Assembly (NCBI RefSeq): GCF_001723285.1
Contig: NZ_LPWG01000011.1
Coordinates: 252,501-316,500 of the forward strand
Direction: 5' to 3'
Source of the DNA: Methyloceanibacter methanicus
GTDB taxonomy: Bacteria > Pseudomonadota > Alphaproteobacteria > Rhizobiales > Methyloligellaceae
Length of the DNA: 64,000 nt
In this document: piece after piece, positions 42,163-52,142 of the stretch
How positions within the stretch are numbered: the first letter of the stretch is position 1
Layout: each line of letters starts with the position of its first letter
The notes under the pieces: generated by a model
Told to the model about the DNA's origin: nothing
Seen by the model: the letters and a program-made list of their open reading frames with translations, nothing else
Databases searched by the model: none
Translations under genes and position numbers: made by a program

Positions 42163-42986
42163 GGCACGCCTTCTCCCCAACCTAAATTCGTCGTGCCCGC
42201 GAAGGCGGGCATCCCGTATTCACCGCCCGTCGTGAATCGGAACGGCGTTGGTTACTGGATCGCCCGGTCAAGCCGGGCGATGACGCAAGAAGAACGACGG
42301 CGGAGGCATCAGCCTCCGACCTTAGTTAACGCGGCAACCCCAAACCACAACATGTCGTAGGGAACGGCCTGCGAAAATTTACGAACCCCTGATTCGTCGC
42401 CGGTCTGTTCACGGTGTGGGCTTGGCTGGGCGCGGCCTGGCGACGGCTCAAGGACAAGATCTAGACGGTGTCATGCCCGCGAAGGTAGACATCCCGTAGG
42501 CACCGCACGTCCAACCTCGTCATGCCCGGACTTGATCCGGGCATCCACAAATCTAAGGGAGCCGCGCAAAGACATGGATGGCCACCCGGGTCCGGCCTTG
42601 CCGGCCCGGGCGCAGGCTCAAGTCAAGCCCGGCGATGACCCGGAGAAATGGGATGGTGCGCCGGCGCCTAGAGATCTTGGTTAACGCGGCAGCCCCAAAC
42701 CACAACATGTCGTAGGGAACAGGCGCGGAAGATTTACGAACCCCTGATTCGCCCCTGCTCTGTTCCCCTTGCGATCTTGCGCCAGGGGAACCCGTGCACG
42801 ACGGGAATGCTAGATGTAGCGCGCGCCCCCGAAGCCGCTTACATGTCGTGCGCAGGGGAAAAGCCTGCGTCCTTGTTCCAGTTTGGAACGGAACATAAGT
42901 CGAATACGCTGGAGTCAGCGATTCGGACGGGATTCGTTCTCCCCCCGTTCGCGGCTCACACCGGATCGCGTTAAGAATTTCTCTCA
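42163..42986. repeat. Repeat-rich intergenic region: REP-like hairpins and a 76-bp direct repeat
   Basis: No convincing gene in 824 bases. REP-like palindromes: TGCCCGC-GAAG-GCGGGCA (42194-42211), CGCCCGG-TCAAG-CCGGGCG (42261-42279) and TGCCCGGA-CTTGA-TCCGGGCA (42523-42543), plus degenerate relatives around 42470-42490 and 42590-42640. An imperfect direct repeat of 76 bp occurs at 42321-42396 and 42676-42751. The two copies share AACATGTCGTAGGGAAC and TTTACGAACCCCTGATTCG. The hairpins match the general look of alphaproteobacterial REP elements. Confidence 0.8.
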
Positions 42987-45900
42987 ATGCCCAAAGTCTT
43001 ATCCACACAATCCACAGGCACCCGGACGATCGGTGCGCAAACAACCGGGGCACATGGCCCGCCCAATCGCGGGCGTGGCGTGACGGCCGTGCTCGGCCCC
43101 ACCAATACCGGCAAGACGCATCTCGCCATCGAGCGCATGCTTGCCCACGAGGTGGGGGTCATCGGTCTGCCGTTGCGGCTGCTCGCGCGCGAGGTCTACG
43201 AGAAGGTCGTCGCCAAAGCCGGACCGGGCGAGGTTGCGCTCATCACGGGCGAGGAGAAGATCAAGCCGCCGCGCGCGCGCTTCTTCGTCTGCACGGTGGA
43301 GGCCATGCCGCGCGAGCTGGAGGCCGATTTCGTCGCCGTCGACGAAATCCAAATCGCCGCCGACGGGGAGCGCGGGCATGTGTTCACCAACCGCCTGTTC
43401 CATGCCCGGGGCACGTCCGAGACCTTGCTTCTCGCGCGGCGACCATGCGCGATGCGATCCGGGAGCTTCTGCCCGGCGCAAATCTCGTCTCGAGGCCGCG
43501 CATGTCGAACCTCACTTACGCAGGCGAGAAGAAGATCACGCGCCTGCCCCGCAGGTCCGCGATCGTCGCCTTCTCCGCCAACGACGTCTACGCCATCGCC
43601 GAACTCGTCCGCCGCCAGCGCGGCGGGGCGGCCGTGGTGCTCGGCGCGCTCTCTCCCCGCACCCGCAATGCGCAGGTCGCGCTCTATCAGAATGGCGACG
43701 TCGATTTTCTGGTGGCGACCGACGCCATCGGCATGGGGCTCAATCTCGACCTCGATCATGTCGCCTTCGCCGGCGTCCGCAAATTCGACGGGCATACCCA
43801 CCGGAACCTGACGCCGTCCGAGATCGGACAGATCGCCGGGCGCGCCGGGCGGCACATGAACGACGGCACCTTCGGCGTGACGGGCCAGGCTCAGCCCTTC
43901 GACGCCGAACAGATCGAGCGGCTCGAGACCCACGCCTTCGATCAGGTGGGCGTCCTGCAATGGCGCAGCCGGACGCTGGACATCGCCTCGATCGAGTCCC
44001 TGAAGGAAAGCCTGCGAGAGATGCCGGTCCATCCGCGCCTCACCCGCTCTCGCATGGTCGACGATGTCATCGCGCTGGAGAACGTGACGCGCGACGAGAC
44101 CATCTGCGCCATGGCCAAGTCGCCGGCCGCGGTGGGCCTGCTCTGGGACATGTGCCAGATCCCCGACTATCAGCGCGTTTCTCCGGCCGATCACGCGGAC
44201 CTGGTCGGGACGCTGTTCGGCTACGTCATGAGCGACGAGGGCAAGATCCCCGAGGACTGGTTTGCCCGTCAGGTGGCGCAGGCCGACCGCACCGAAGGCG
44301 ACCTCGATACGCTTTCCAATCGCCTGGCCCAAATTCGCACCTGGACATTTGTGTCCCACCGCGCTCAATGGCTGCACGATCCGGAGCACTGGCAAGAGCG
44401 CACCCGATCGATTGAGGACAAACTGTCCGACGCGCTTCACGAACGCCTCACGCAACGCTTCGTCGACCGGCGGACAAGCGTGCTGATGCGGCGGCTGCGC
44501 GACAAGGAGGAGATGATGGCCGAGATCGGCGACGACGGACAGATCCTGGTCGAAGACCATTTCGTGGGCCGGCTCGACGGATTCCGCTTCACGCCGGATT
44601 CGTCGGGCGACGGCATTCACGGCAAGGCCGCACGCAACGCGGCGACACAGGTTCTGGCGAGCGAGCTGGCCGCCCGCGCCGACGCCCTTGCCGCCGCCGC
44701 CGACGATGCCATCACGCTGTCGAGCAATGGCCGGATCCTGTGGCAGGGCTGCGAGATCGGCCGGCTGGTTCGGGGCGAAACGGCGCTGAAGCCCCGTATC
44801 GAGGTGTTCGCGGACGAATATCTGAGCGGGCCCGACCGGGAGCGCGTCACCGCCCGCCTCGATGCCTGGCTGGCCGCCTATCTCGACGCGAAGCTGAAGC
44901 CGCTCATGGCCCTCAGCAACGCCGAGGACCTGACGGGGCTCGCGCGCGGGCTCGGTTTCCGCCTGACCGAAAATCTCGGCGTCCTTCGGCGCGAAGGGGC
45001 CGCCGATGACATCAAGGCGCTGGACCAGTCCGATCGCGGACAGCTGCGCAAATACGGCGTCCGGTTCGGCGCGTTCAATCTGTACTTCCCCGCACTCCTG
45101 AAACCCGCCGCGGCGGAACTCCTGCTGCAACTCTGGGCACTGCACGGGGGCCAGGACTACGGCATTGATATCGACGCCATGCCGGAACGCCCCCAACAGG
45201 GCCTGACCTCCGTGCCGGCGGATGCGGCGCTGCCCGAGCCCTATTGGCGCGCAGCGGGCTTCCATGTGGCGGGCAGTCGCGCGGTCCGCATCGACATGCT
45301 GGAACGGCTGTCGGACTTGATCCGCGCCCGCGTAACCTGGCGCCCGGAAAAAGCGGCCAAGCCGGTCGAAGCGATGACTGTCGAGGAGACGGCGGCCGAG
45401 ACGCCAACGGTGGCCGAGGCGACCGCGACGGAAACACCGGTCGTCGAGACCCAAGAGGCGGGCGAGACGCTGGCGGCGGAGACCGGAACTGCGCGCGCGG
45501 CCGCACCGTCGGCAGAAACCCGCGAGGCCGCGCCAGCGGCCGATGCGCCCAAACCGCCATCGGGCGCCACGGGCGACGGTGGCTTCCGCGTCGTGCCGGA
45601 ACTCATGTCGATGGTCGGCTGCTCGGGCGAGGAGTTCGCCTCGATCCTGCGCGGGCTCGGCTTCCGCCTGGAGCGGCGGAAGATCGACACGCCGGCAGAG
45701 CCGCAATCGTCGGCAGAGCCAACCAAGCCGGAAACGCCCTCCGAAGCGACGCCGGTCGCGGCGGAGGCAAGCGCCACAGCCGGCGATGCACCGGCGCCCG
45801 GCCATGTGGCAGACGGCGCTGTCACCGAGCGTCGGCGGAGCCCGCGCCGGTCTCGACGAGATTTGGCGGCCGGCCAAGCGCCGCCCCGCCACGGCAGCAG

Positions 45901-46200
45901 CAGCGCGGCCGCGGCCGGACCGCAAGCCGGGCCCATGGTAATCAGGCCGTCGGCGAGACCGAGCACAAGCGGCGGCCCGACGAACAGCACGCCAAACGGC
46001 CCAAGAAGGACCATCCGCAAGGGAAGGCCCACCGGAAGGCGGGTAAGGGCGACCGTTACGGCGGCAAGGGCAAGGACCGCAATCCGGACGGCAATCGCCA
46101 GCCCAAGCGGGAGCCGGTGAATCCCGAGAACTCGCCCTTTGCAGCCCTCAAGGACTTGCGCGACAGTCTGGCGGCGCGTGGGCGCTCCGGACGGAGCTAG
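42987..46200 (+). CDS. SUV3-like DEAD/DEAH-box RNA helicase, three frameshifts
   Basis: Large superfamily-2 helicase resembling mitochondrial SUV3. Motif I is VLGPTNTGKTHLAIERMLA and motif II DEIQ in VAVDEIQIAADGERGHVFTN; the second domain has VATDAIGMGLNLDLDHVAF and QIAGRAGRH. Frame breaks: one missing G at about 43434 (LLL-G-AATMRDAIRELLPG), one extra base at about 45842 (resumes ARAGLDEIWRPAKRRP) and one extra C at about 45932-45934 (resumes HGNQAVGETEHKRRPDEQHA). With these three changes the gene is 1070 aa, ending NSPFAALKDLRDSLAARGRS at 46200. The C-terminal 200 residues are Ala/Glu/Thr- then Lys/Arg/Gly-rich. Followed by the S4 gene. Confidence 0.9.
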
Positions 46201-46211
46201 GGCCGCGACGC

Positions 46212-46577
46212 GTGACGGGCCAGCGTCTCGATAAATGGCTCTGGTGCGCCCGTCTGGCGAAGACCCGCTCGGCCGCCACACGCCTGATCGCGGACGGCAA
46301 GGTGCGGATCAACGGCGAGCGGGTGCGCAAACCCAGCCGGCTGGTGCAGCATGGCGACGTCGTCACCGCAACGCCGCCCGGGAGGCTGGTGGTTTGGCGC
46401 GTCCTCGACGCCGCCGAGCGGCGCGGTCCGGCGCCCCTGGCCCAAACCCTCTATGACGACCTGACGCCGCCCCTCGACGAAACGGAAGGCGATGCCGGAA
46501 GCGAGGCGCGTGTCGGCAAACGGCCCACGAAGCGCGACCGGCGGCGCATCGACACATTCCGGGCCCTCTGGAGCTAG
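46212..46577 (+). CDS. S4-domain RNA-binding protein (Hsp15-like)
   Basis: A 121-aa protein from GTG 46212. The S4 domain occupies about 4-65: RLDKWLWCARLAKTRSAATR, IADGKVRINGERVRKPSRLV, GDVVTA. The tail is basic (KRPTKRDRRRIDTFRALWS). Hsp15-type proteins rescue stalled 50S subunits; the role here is inferred. It is 11 bases after the helicase and forms the conserved helicase-S4-fdxA-carD block. Confidence 0.92.
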   Translation: MTGQRLDKWLWCARLAKTRSAATRLIADGKVRINGERVRKPSRLVQHGDVVTATPPGRLVVWRVLDAAERRGPAPLAQTLYDDLTPPLDETEGDAGSEARVGKRPTKRDRRRIDTFRALWS

Positions 46578-46801
46578 ACATGGGCGTGCGCCCCGCGCGC
46601 GCGCCCACCGCGGAAATTCCGCCCCACCGTGGGGCGCTACGCCGCAAAACCATCCTAAAGATCGGGGTTTGCCGGGAGGCCGCACGCCTTGTGCTGCCGA
46701 CGCTATTGTTATAGGCAGGGCTCCTTCGTCCCGGGTTTGGCTGAGAGCCCGAACTGGGCTTTGACAACCGGGCTGGGACAGCCCCATGGCATGTGGAATC
46801 G

Positions 46802-47140
46802 ATGACATACGTCGTCACTGAATTATGCATTAAGTGCAAGTACACCGACTGCGTCGAGGTGTGCCCCGTGGATTGTTTCTACGAGGGTGAGAATATGCTC
46901 GTCATTCATCCGGACGAGTGCATCGACTGCGGCGTCTGCGAGCCGGAATGCCCTGCGGACGCCATCAAGCCGGACACCGAGCCGGACCTGGACAAATGGC
47001 TCGACGTGAACCGGGAATATTCGGAAGTGTGGCCGAACATCACGGTCAAGAAGCCCGCGCCCGAGGATGCCGATAACTTTCAGGCCGAGCCAGACAAGTT
47101 CGAGAAGTACTTCTCGGCGGAGCCCGGCGAAGGCGACTAA
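46802..47140 (+). CDS. fdxA: Seven-iron ferredoxin FdxA
   Basis: A 112-aa electron carrier from ATG 46802 ([20 protein letters not shown]). The first cluster uses [14 protein letters not shown] and the second [12 protein letters not shown], the 3Fe-4S/4Fe-4S arrangement. The C-terminal extension ([20 protein letters not shown]) is usual for this subfamily. Confidence 0.96.
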   Translation: MTYVVTELCIKCKYTDCVEVCPVDCFYEGENMLVIHPDECIDCGVCEPECPADAIKPDTEPDLDKWLDVNREYSEVWPNITVKKPAPEDADNFQAEPDKFEKYFSAEPGEGD

Positions 47141-47528
47141 GGGCGGATTTGGCGCGGGAAACACCGGAAAAACGGTCCGCCTGTTAACCTTTTGGTCAAA
47201 ATGCCACAGGTGCTGCCCCAAAAACGGCCATGCCTTCAAGGCGCCCGGCTTCCGAATTTACGATTTTTGTGATATGGTCTCTTTGAAATGGCGCAGACTG
47301 CCCGCGCGTGAGGCACCAAGAGAGGCGAGCCGATTGGCGCGCTTTTTTTCTGAGCTTCTAGGAGAAGTTGGCGATCAGGCCCCCTGATCGAACACATCTT
47401 TATTGTCAGCGTTCGCCGCCCCGCCGGGCGGCACCAGCGATCCCATCGCTGACCGGTTTCGACGCAGACAAGTTCACGCGCCCTTGGCCCTGATGCGCCC
47501 CATGACGATCAACAGCGAGGCGGAGCAT
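47141..47528. other. fdxA-carD intergenic region with a 7-bp hairpin
   Basis: These 388 bases have no gene of their own. CGATCAG-GCCCC-CTGATCG at 47372-47390 is a perfect hairpin with no T-run; a run of seven T occurs a little earlier (47343-47349). It probably contains the carD promoter and leader, but no convincing -35/-10 pair stands out. Confidence 0.4.
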
Positions 47529-48103
47529 ATGGCGGAAAAGAAGAGACCCCAGCAGAGAAACGGTTTTCGGACGAATGAGTACATCGTGTACCCCGCGCAC
47601 GGCGTGGGCCGCATCATGTGCATCGAAGAGCAGGAGATCGCCGGTGCGAAACTCGAGCTGTTCGTAATCAATTTCGACAAGGACAAGATGACCCTTCGGG
47701 TGCCGACCACGAAGCTCGAAAGCGTCGGCATGCGCAAGCTGTCCGAGGACAAGATCGTGAAGAAGGCCCTGACCACGCTGAAGGGCAAGGCCCGTGTGAA
47801 GCGGACCATGTGGTCGCGCCGTGCCCAGGAATACGAAGCCAAGATCAACTCCGGCGACCTGATTTCCATCGCCGAGGTGGTCCGCGACCTGTACCGGTCC
47901 GAGGCACAGCCCGAGCAGTCGTACTCGGAGCGCCAGCTCTACGAAGCCGCGCTCGACCGCATGGCGCGTGAGTTGGCCGCCGTGGAGAAACTGGACGAGG
48001 ACAGCGCGATCGCCAAGATCGACGACATCCTTGCCAAGTCGGCCCGCAGCACCAAGCTGCCGCGGAAGCCGCCGAGGCAGCCGGAAAGGCCGCCGCGGCC
48101 TAG
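47529..48103 (+). CDS. carD: CarD-family transcriptional regulator, one frameshift
   Basis: RNA-polymerase-binding regulator that stabilises open promoter complexes, notably of rRNA genes. I use ATG 47529 (MAEKKRPQQRNGFRTNEYIV) with GGAG 5 bases upstream; ATG 47502 is an alternative. The RID-type domain reads VYPAHGVGRIMCIEEQE, ELFVINFDKDKMTLRVP. The C-terminal helical DNA-binding domain includes KRTMWSRRAQEYEAKINSGD. One G is missing after 48056; the proper end STKAAAEAAEAAGKAAAA stops at 48103, 191 aa. The uncorrected frame runs 300 bases through the terminator into the next gene, confirming the error. Confidence 0.92.
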
Positions 48104-48131
48104 GATCGGATCGCCACGCGGCTATGTTTCG

Positions 48132-48159
48132 AAAGGCCGGGCGTCATGCCCGGCCTTTT
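48132..48159. terminator. Bidirectional intrinsic terminator after carD
   Basis: AAAGGCCGGGC, loop GTCAT, GCCCGGCCTTTT: an 11-bp perfect stem with A-run on one side and T-run on the other. It lies between the 3' ends of carD (48103) and the convergent thermonuclease gene (48185) and can serve both. Its GTCATGCCCGG core resembles the REP-like hairpins near 42.5 kb. Confidence 0.9.
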
Positions 48160-48184
48160 CTTTGTGCGCAGCGCAGAACGGGCC

Positions 48185-49018
48185 TCAGCCTGCGTCCAGC
48201 GACGAGCTGGAGGGCGCATCCAGGACCTCGATCTCCTCGGGGTGCGAGATCGCGATCATGGGGCCGTTCCACCACTCGACCCAGCCGCGCACGCGGATGC
48301 GCTTCCCCGGCAAGCTCGCAAGATCGAGCCCCGCCGCCTCCATGACGGGCAGCCGCTTGCGCGTGATTGTCACCGTGAAGTCGCTGCGCCAATCCTCCGC
48401 GAAATTGACGTAGACCAGCTTCCGCCCCTCGCCGATGCCATGCACGGTTCCTTCGACGAGCTGGTAGGTGTGGCGCAGATGACCGAGCCGCTTGGGGTCG
48501 TGGGCATCGCGCACTTGATACGTCAGGGAGTGCCAGAGCCCGCGCCGGTCCGTCCGTGCGCGCGCCTCGACCGCAAGCAGGTGGCCGAGACACGCACCAA
48601 GGTCCGGCAGCGCCGCAACCCGCGCCAGCCCCTTGGCGACGAGCGCCTCCTGAACCCAGACCTGCTTGCCGTCCCGGTCGAGAAAGACGTGCGCGAGCAC
48701 GTGGCCGTGCCGGTCTTGCCTGCGGGTGTCGAACCGCAGTTCCACCGTTGCGCCCTCTACCTGCGCGGCAAGCGCCTGCTTGGCCTGAGCCGCGAACGGC
48801 CACGGGTCCGGCCCTTCCCAGTCCGGCGGCGGCGCAGGTGCCTGGACCCCGAGCAGCCGCACCTCCCGTCCGTCGTCAAGCGCCAGCGTTTCGCCATCGA
48901 CGGCCGAGGACACGACCGCGCGCTCTCCCGGCGGCAGGGCGCAAATCTCGGCGGACGCGACAGGTGCGCCCCCGCAAAGAACAAGGCCGACGCTTATTCG
49001 AAGTGCCCAGTTGCGCAT
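48185..49018 (-). CDS. Exported thermonuclease-family (SNase-like) protein
   Basis: A 277-aa protein with a signal peptide (ISVGLVLCGGAPVASA, about 8-23). The SNase-like OB fold covers about 35-170: DGETLALDDGREVRLLGVQAP, ELRFDTRRQDRHGHVLAHVF, EALVAKGLARV. Canonical catalytic Arg/Glu/Arg are only partly matched (the RxxDRHGR segment is present as RRQDRHGH), so activity is uncertain. A C-terminal domain of about 90 residues is unassigned. Convergent with carD. Confidence 0.85.
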   Translation of the reverse strand: MRNWALRISVGLVLCGGAPVASAEICALPPGERAVVSSAVDGETLALDDGREVRLLGVQAPAPPPDWEGPDPWPFAAQAKQALAAQVEGATVELRFDTRRQDRHGHVLAHVFLDRDGKQVWVQEALVAKGLARVAALPDLGACLGHLLAVEARARTDRRGLWHSLTYQVRDAHDPKRLGHLRHTYQLVEGTVHGIGEGRKLVYVNFAEDWRSDFTVTITRKRLPVMEAAGLDLASLPGKRIRVRGWVEWWNGPMIAISHPEEIEVLDAPSSSSLDAG

Positions 49019-49275
49019 CCGGCCATTCTAGGAACGCGGCCCGTCGCGAAACAAGCCGCGCGCCGGCGGCTCGCGCCCAAGCCCGGGCAACGTCCACGAT
49101 CTGTCTCCTCGCGGTGTCATCGGACGGTTGTCTTTATCGGGTTCTTGTTCCTGGAAAGTGTCACGACCGACACAAAACTTTTATTGTCCCTCGCGAGACT
49201 CGGTGCCGACCTGGCGCCGGTCCTGGCGCGTTGCGTGGCGGCGTTTTTGCACTGACGAACGATGAGAGATCTCCG

Positions 49276-50205
49276 ATGACCGACGACACCAACGAGACTG
49301 GCAGAAAAGACATGAAGGCGTGGCTGGAAGCCGAACTCGAAGAGACTCTCGACGAAACGCTCGAGGCCGAACTTTCCGAACCCATGCTGAGCGAGGAACT
49401 GCGCCAGATCTACAAGGAAGCGCATCCGGACTCGCTCGACCGGCGCGTCTATCTCACCAACCTCCTCCGGCTTCAGGCCGAGCTCATCAAGATGCAGAGC
49501 TGGGTCGAGGCGACCGGCGCGAAAGTCCTGATCATCTTCGAGGGCCGCGACTCCGCCGGCAAGGGCGGCGTGATCAAGCGCATCACGCAGCGGCTCAATC
49601 CGCGCACGGCCCGGGTCGTCGCCCTGCAGAAGCCGTCGGAAAAGGAACGGACCCAGTGGTATTTCCAGCGCTATGTCCCGCACTTGCCTTCCGGCGGCGA
49701 AATCGTGCTGTTCGACCGGTCCTGGTACAACCGGGCCGGCGTCGAACGCGTCATGGGCTTTGCCAACGAGGGCCAAGTGGAGCGGTTCTTCCAGGACGTC
49801 CCGGAATTCGAACGCATGCTCGTCCGGAACGGCATCATTGTCCTGAAGTACTGGCTCTCCATCACCGACGAGGAACAGCAGCTCCGTTTCATGATCCGCA
49901 TCCACGATCCCATGAAACAGTGGAAGCTCTCGCCGATGGACCTGCAGTCGCGCGTCCGCTGGGAGCAGTACACGAAGGCCAAGGAGGAGATGTTCGCGCG
50001 CACGAGCATTTCCGAAGCGCCTTGGTACATCGTCGAAGGGAACGACAAGAAGCGCGAACGGCTCAATTGCATCGAGCACATCCTGTCGAAGATTCCCTAT
50101 CAGGAGGAGCCCTACGAAAAGATCGAGCTCCCGGACCGGGTCTTCAACCCGGACTACGATCGCAAGACGCTGCCGCCGGAGCTGTACGTCCCGAAGATCT
50201 TCTGA
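49276..50205 (+). CDS. ppk2: Polyphosphate kinase 2
   Basis: Transfers phosphate between polyphosphate and nucleotides. It is 309 aa from ATG 49276 (MTDDTNETGRKDMKAWLEAE). Walker A is IIFEGRDSAGKGGVIKR, Walker B region EIVLFDRSWYNRAGVERVMG and lid module KYWLSITDEEQQLRF. The acidic N-terminal 50 residues are common. GDP/ADP preference cannot be determined by eye. Confidence 0.95.
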   Translation: MTDDTNETGRKDMKAWLEAELEETLDETLEAELSEPMLSEELRQIYKEAHPDSLDRRVYLTNLLRLQAELIKMQSWVEATGAKVLIIFEGRDSAGKGGVIKRITQRLNPRTARVVALQKPSEKERTQWYFQRYVPHLPSGGEIVLFDRSWYNRAGVERVMGFANEGQVERFFQDVPEFERMLVRNGIIVLKYWLSITDEEQQLRFMIRIHDPMKQWKLSPMDLQSRVRWEQYTKAKEEMFARTSISEAPWYIVEGNDKKRERLNCIEHILSKIPYQEEPYEKIELPDRVFNPDYDRKTLPPELYVPKIF

Positions 50206-50281
50206 CGGGACGGCACCGGCTCACCGCACTCAGTGCGCCTCCCTGCCGGCGGCGGGCACCGCATCTCTTTCGCGCCGCCGT

Positions 50282-50851
50282 TCAGCCGGCCCGTGCGCGG
50301 TGAAGTCTCTGGATGAAGCCATGGACGACGGCGCCGAGCAGGAGCACCCACGCGTGGACAAACGTCACCGCGGCGACAATCGGCACCACGATCCCGACAC
50401 TCCAGGCGAACAGCCATAAGGCCAGCACCTCCACCAACGATCGCACCGGGGCCTCGCAGGCCATGGGCACAGTCTCACCGGCCGCGACCTTCTCGGCGCA
50501 GAGCGCGCTGGACATGTTGACCACGACCGCGAGTTCGGGAAGAGCGAGGACGTACAGAACCGCAAGCAAGCCAAAGAACGTCGCTCCGACCCGCGCCCAA
50601 AACGTCGCGAAGCAGAGCTGACTGAAGACGGCGACCAATACGGCGACCACCGGCAAGGCGATGATGGAGAGCCCGACGAAGTCTGGCGTCAGCTTCTGGG
50701 GCGCGGCCGTAAGGCTTGGGCTGAGAGCGAAGACCCTGTAGACGAGAGCGATGACGGTCAGAACGATCAATGCCAGGCGAAAGCCGTCATACCCTGGCCG
50801 ACGCGGTCCAATCGGGATGTCGTCCGGAGAGTCTAGCCTTCGGCCTGGCAT
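50282..50851 (-). CDS. Hypothetical multi-pass membrane protein
   Basis: About 189 aa from ATG 50851 (MPGRRLDSPDDIPIGPRRPG); an earlier start at 50908 is possible. Four hydrophobic helices are visible (FRLALIVLTVIALVYRVF, LSIIALPVVAVLVAVFSQL, VGATFFGLLAVLYVLALPEL and a long C-terminal pair LWLFAWSVGIVVPIVAAVTF, VLLLGAVVHGFI). No family recognised. It follows two paralogous membrane-anchored proteins on the same strand with a small overlap and probably shares their transcript. Confidence 0.6.
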   Translation of the reverse strand: MPGRRLDSPDDIPIGPRRPGYDGFRLALIVLTVIALVYRVFALSPSLTAAPQKLTPDFVGLSIIALPVVAVLVAVFSQLCFATFWARVGATFFGLLAVLYVLALPELAVVVNMSSALCAEKVAAGETVPMACEAPVRSLVEVLALWLFAWSVGIVVPIVAAVTFVHAWVLLLGAVVHGFIQRLHRARAG

Positions 50852-51419
50852 TGTTTGAGCTGCCTTGCTCTGGCGCTGCCGCCGGGACGGACGAACGTCT
50901 CCAGCCACGCACGCGGCGCTTGCTTGAAATCATCGAGCGTGAGGAGACCTTCGGCGAAGAGCGCGCTGATTTCAGCCTTCAACGCGTACTCGGTCAAAGG
51001 ACCCTTGAGCTCATGGGAATAGGCGTTCGGCAACTTGGCGTCTGGAAAGCGCCGGCGGTCCCGATCATACAGCCCAATGGTGTGAATCATTTGCCTGCGG
51101 CCACTAGCCCCGCACTCATTCCGCCGATAGCCGCGACTTGAAAATACGATCGAATCCGCCGTCATTTTCAGCATGTGCGAGCCATAGCGCCGCCGCCGGT
51201 CCTCAGGGGAAACGCCCCCGATCTTATCCTCCGTACCGACCTCGCGAGGGGACGCATCCGTCGTGTCCCGCATCTCAGGGCGTGCGCCCCCAGGGCCCGA
51301 GGCGCGGGTCCCGAATTCTTTGTCGGCGCTTGGGTTCGGGTCATGACCCAGGTCGCGACAAGAAACGTCAGCGCGAAGATCAGGACGACCTGCAAGGCGA
51401 ACGGCGTGTGTCTAAGCAC
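50833..51419 (-). CDS. Hypothetical membrane-anchored protein B, one frameshift
   Basis: GTG start at 51419 with AGGAG 8 bases upstream: MLRHTPFALQVVLIFALTFL, an N-terminal signal anchor. The frame shifts at about 51295 in a CGGGCCCTGGGGG stretch and continues as ARPEMRDTTDASPREVGTED, giving 195 aa after adding one base. The C-terminal 50 residues (FAEGLLTLDDFKQAPRAWLE, RARQLKQCQAEG) match the C-terminus of the next gene, so the two are paralogues. Function unknown. Confidence 0.6.
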
Positions 51420-51430
51420 GTCCCGCGCTC

Positions 51431-51976
51431 CTATTTGTGTCCCCAGATCTGACAGCGCTTCAGATCGCGCACCGTCTTCTCGTCGGCGGGGTGCACGAAG
51501 GTCGCGAGCCAGGCTCGGGTTTCGGAGGGGAAGTCTTTCGGCGTCAGCAGGCCCTTTTGAAAGAGACCTCCGACGATCTTCTTCAGCGTGCCATCGAGGT
51601 AGCGCCGCGGCTCCCCCGTATAGTTCGCATGCATCGGAAGGAATTCTGTTCTGTACGTGACGATCTCGGTGACCACCTTGGTCCGCTGCTCGCCATCGCA
51701 CTCGCGGTCTTCATACCACCTGGCTTCCACGGTGAGCGTTGACCATGCCTTGGCAAAGCGCTCGCGCGCCGCCTCTTCCGGCGAGAGATTGCCCGACCGG
51801 CTAGCCTCGATGCGCTTCGCAATCCGTTCGAACAGTGGCTGGGCGTCCGGGTCGGGCTGCAGCGGCCTCACGCCGATCGTCGGGACAGGCGCGCCATCCA
51901 TGAGCCAGTACGCCAAACCGAACGTCAGTGCGCACAGCAGGACAATCTGAAACACAAACGAGCCGTCTTTGAACAT
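51431..51976 (-). CDS. Hypothetical membrane-anchored protein A
   Basis: A 181-aa protein from ATG 51976 (MFKDGSFVFQIVLLCALTFG) with one N-terminal TM helix and a soluble domain. It shares with protein B the layout TM anchor, polar middle, and the ending GLFQKGLLTPKDFPSETRAW ... RDLKRCQIWG. The motif GLLTxxDF-x4-RAWL-xFV links the pair. No assigned family. Upstream is the multicopper oxidase 3' end on the same strand. Confidence 0.65.
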   Translation of the reverse strand: MFKDGSFVFQIVLLCALTFGLAYWLMDGAPVPTIGVRPLQPDPDAQPLFERIAKRIEASRSGNLSPEEAARERFAKAWSTLTVEARWYEDRECDGEQRTKVVTEIVTYRTEFLPMHANYTGEPRRYLDGTLKKIVGGLFQKGLLTPKDFPSETRAWLATFVHPADEKTVRDLKRCQIWGHK

Positions 51977-52142
51977 CTTGCCGTGGTTTTTTGATTGTGT
52001 ATCGCGCCTCGCATAACTAGTGACAGAACAGCTCTTAACGTGGTGTGTACGTCGCGCCGCGACGCCGCAAGATGCCGGTACGGCAGGATGCCAACGCTGC
52101 AAGATGCCAAAGACTTGTTGGCAAACGCAGACCGCGATGCCG

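Noticed and set aside
42163..42986. CRISPR array
   Set aside because: Only two 76-bp copies with a 279-base unrelated spacer between them, plus palindromic hairpins; no regular short repeat-spacer pattern and no cas genes.
43196..45925. 909-aa open frame antisense to the RNA helicase
   Set aside because: Compositionally repetitive (Arg/Gly/Ala) with no family motif; the helicase is on the plus strand.
47403..48413. 336-aa CarD-containing open frame as the true product
   Set aside because: The last 110 residues come from reading out of frame through the intrinsic terminator into the convergent thermonuclease gene; the expected Ala-rich CarD end is in the neighbouring frame.
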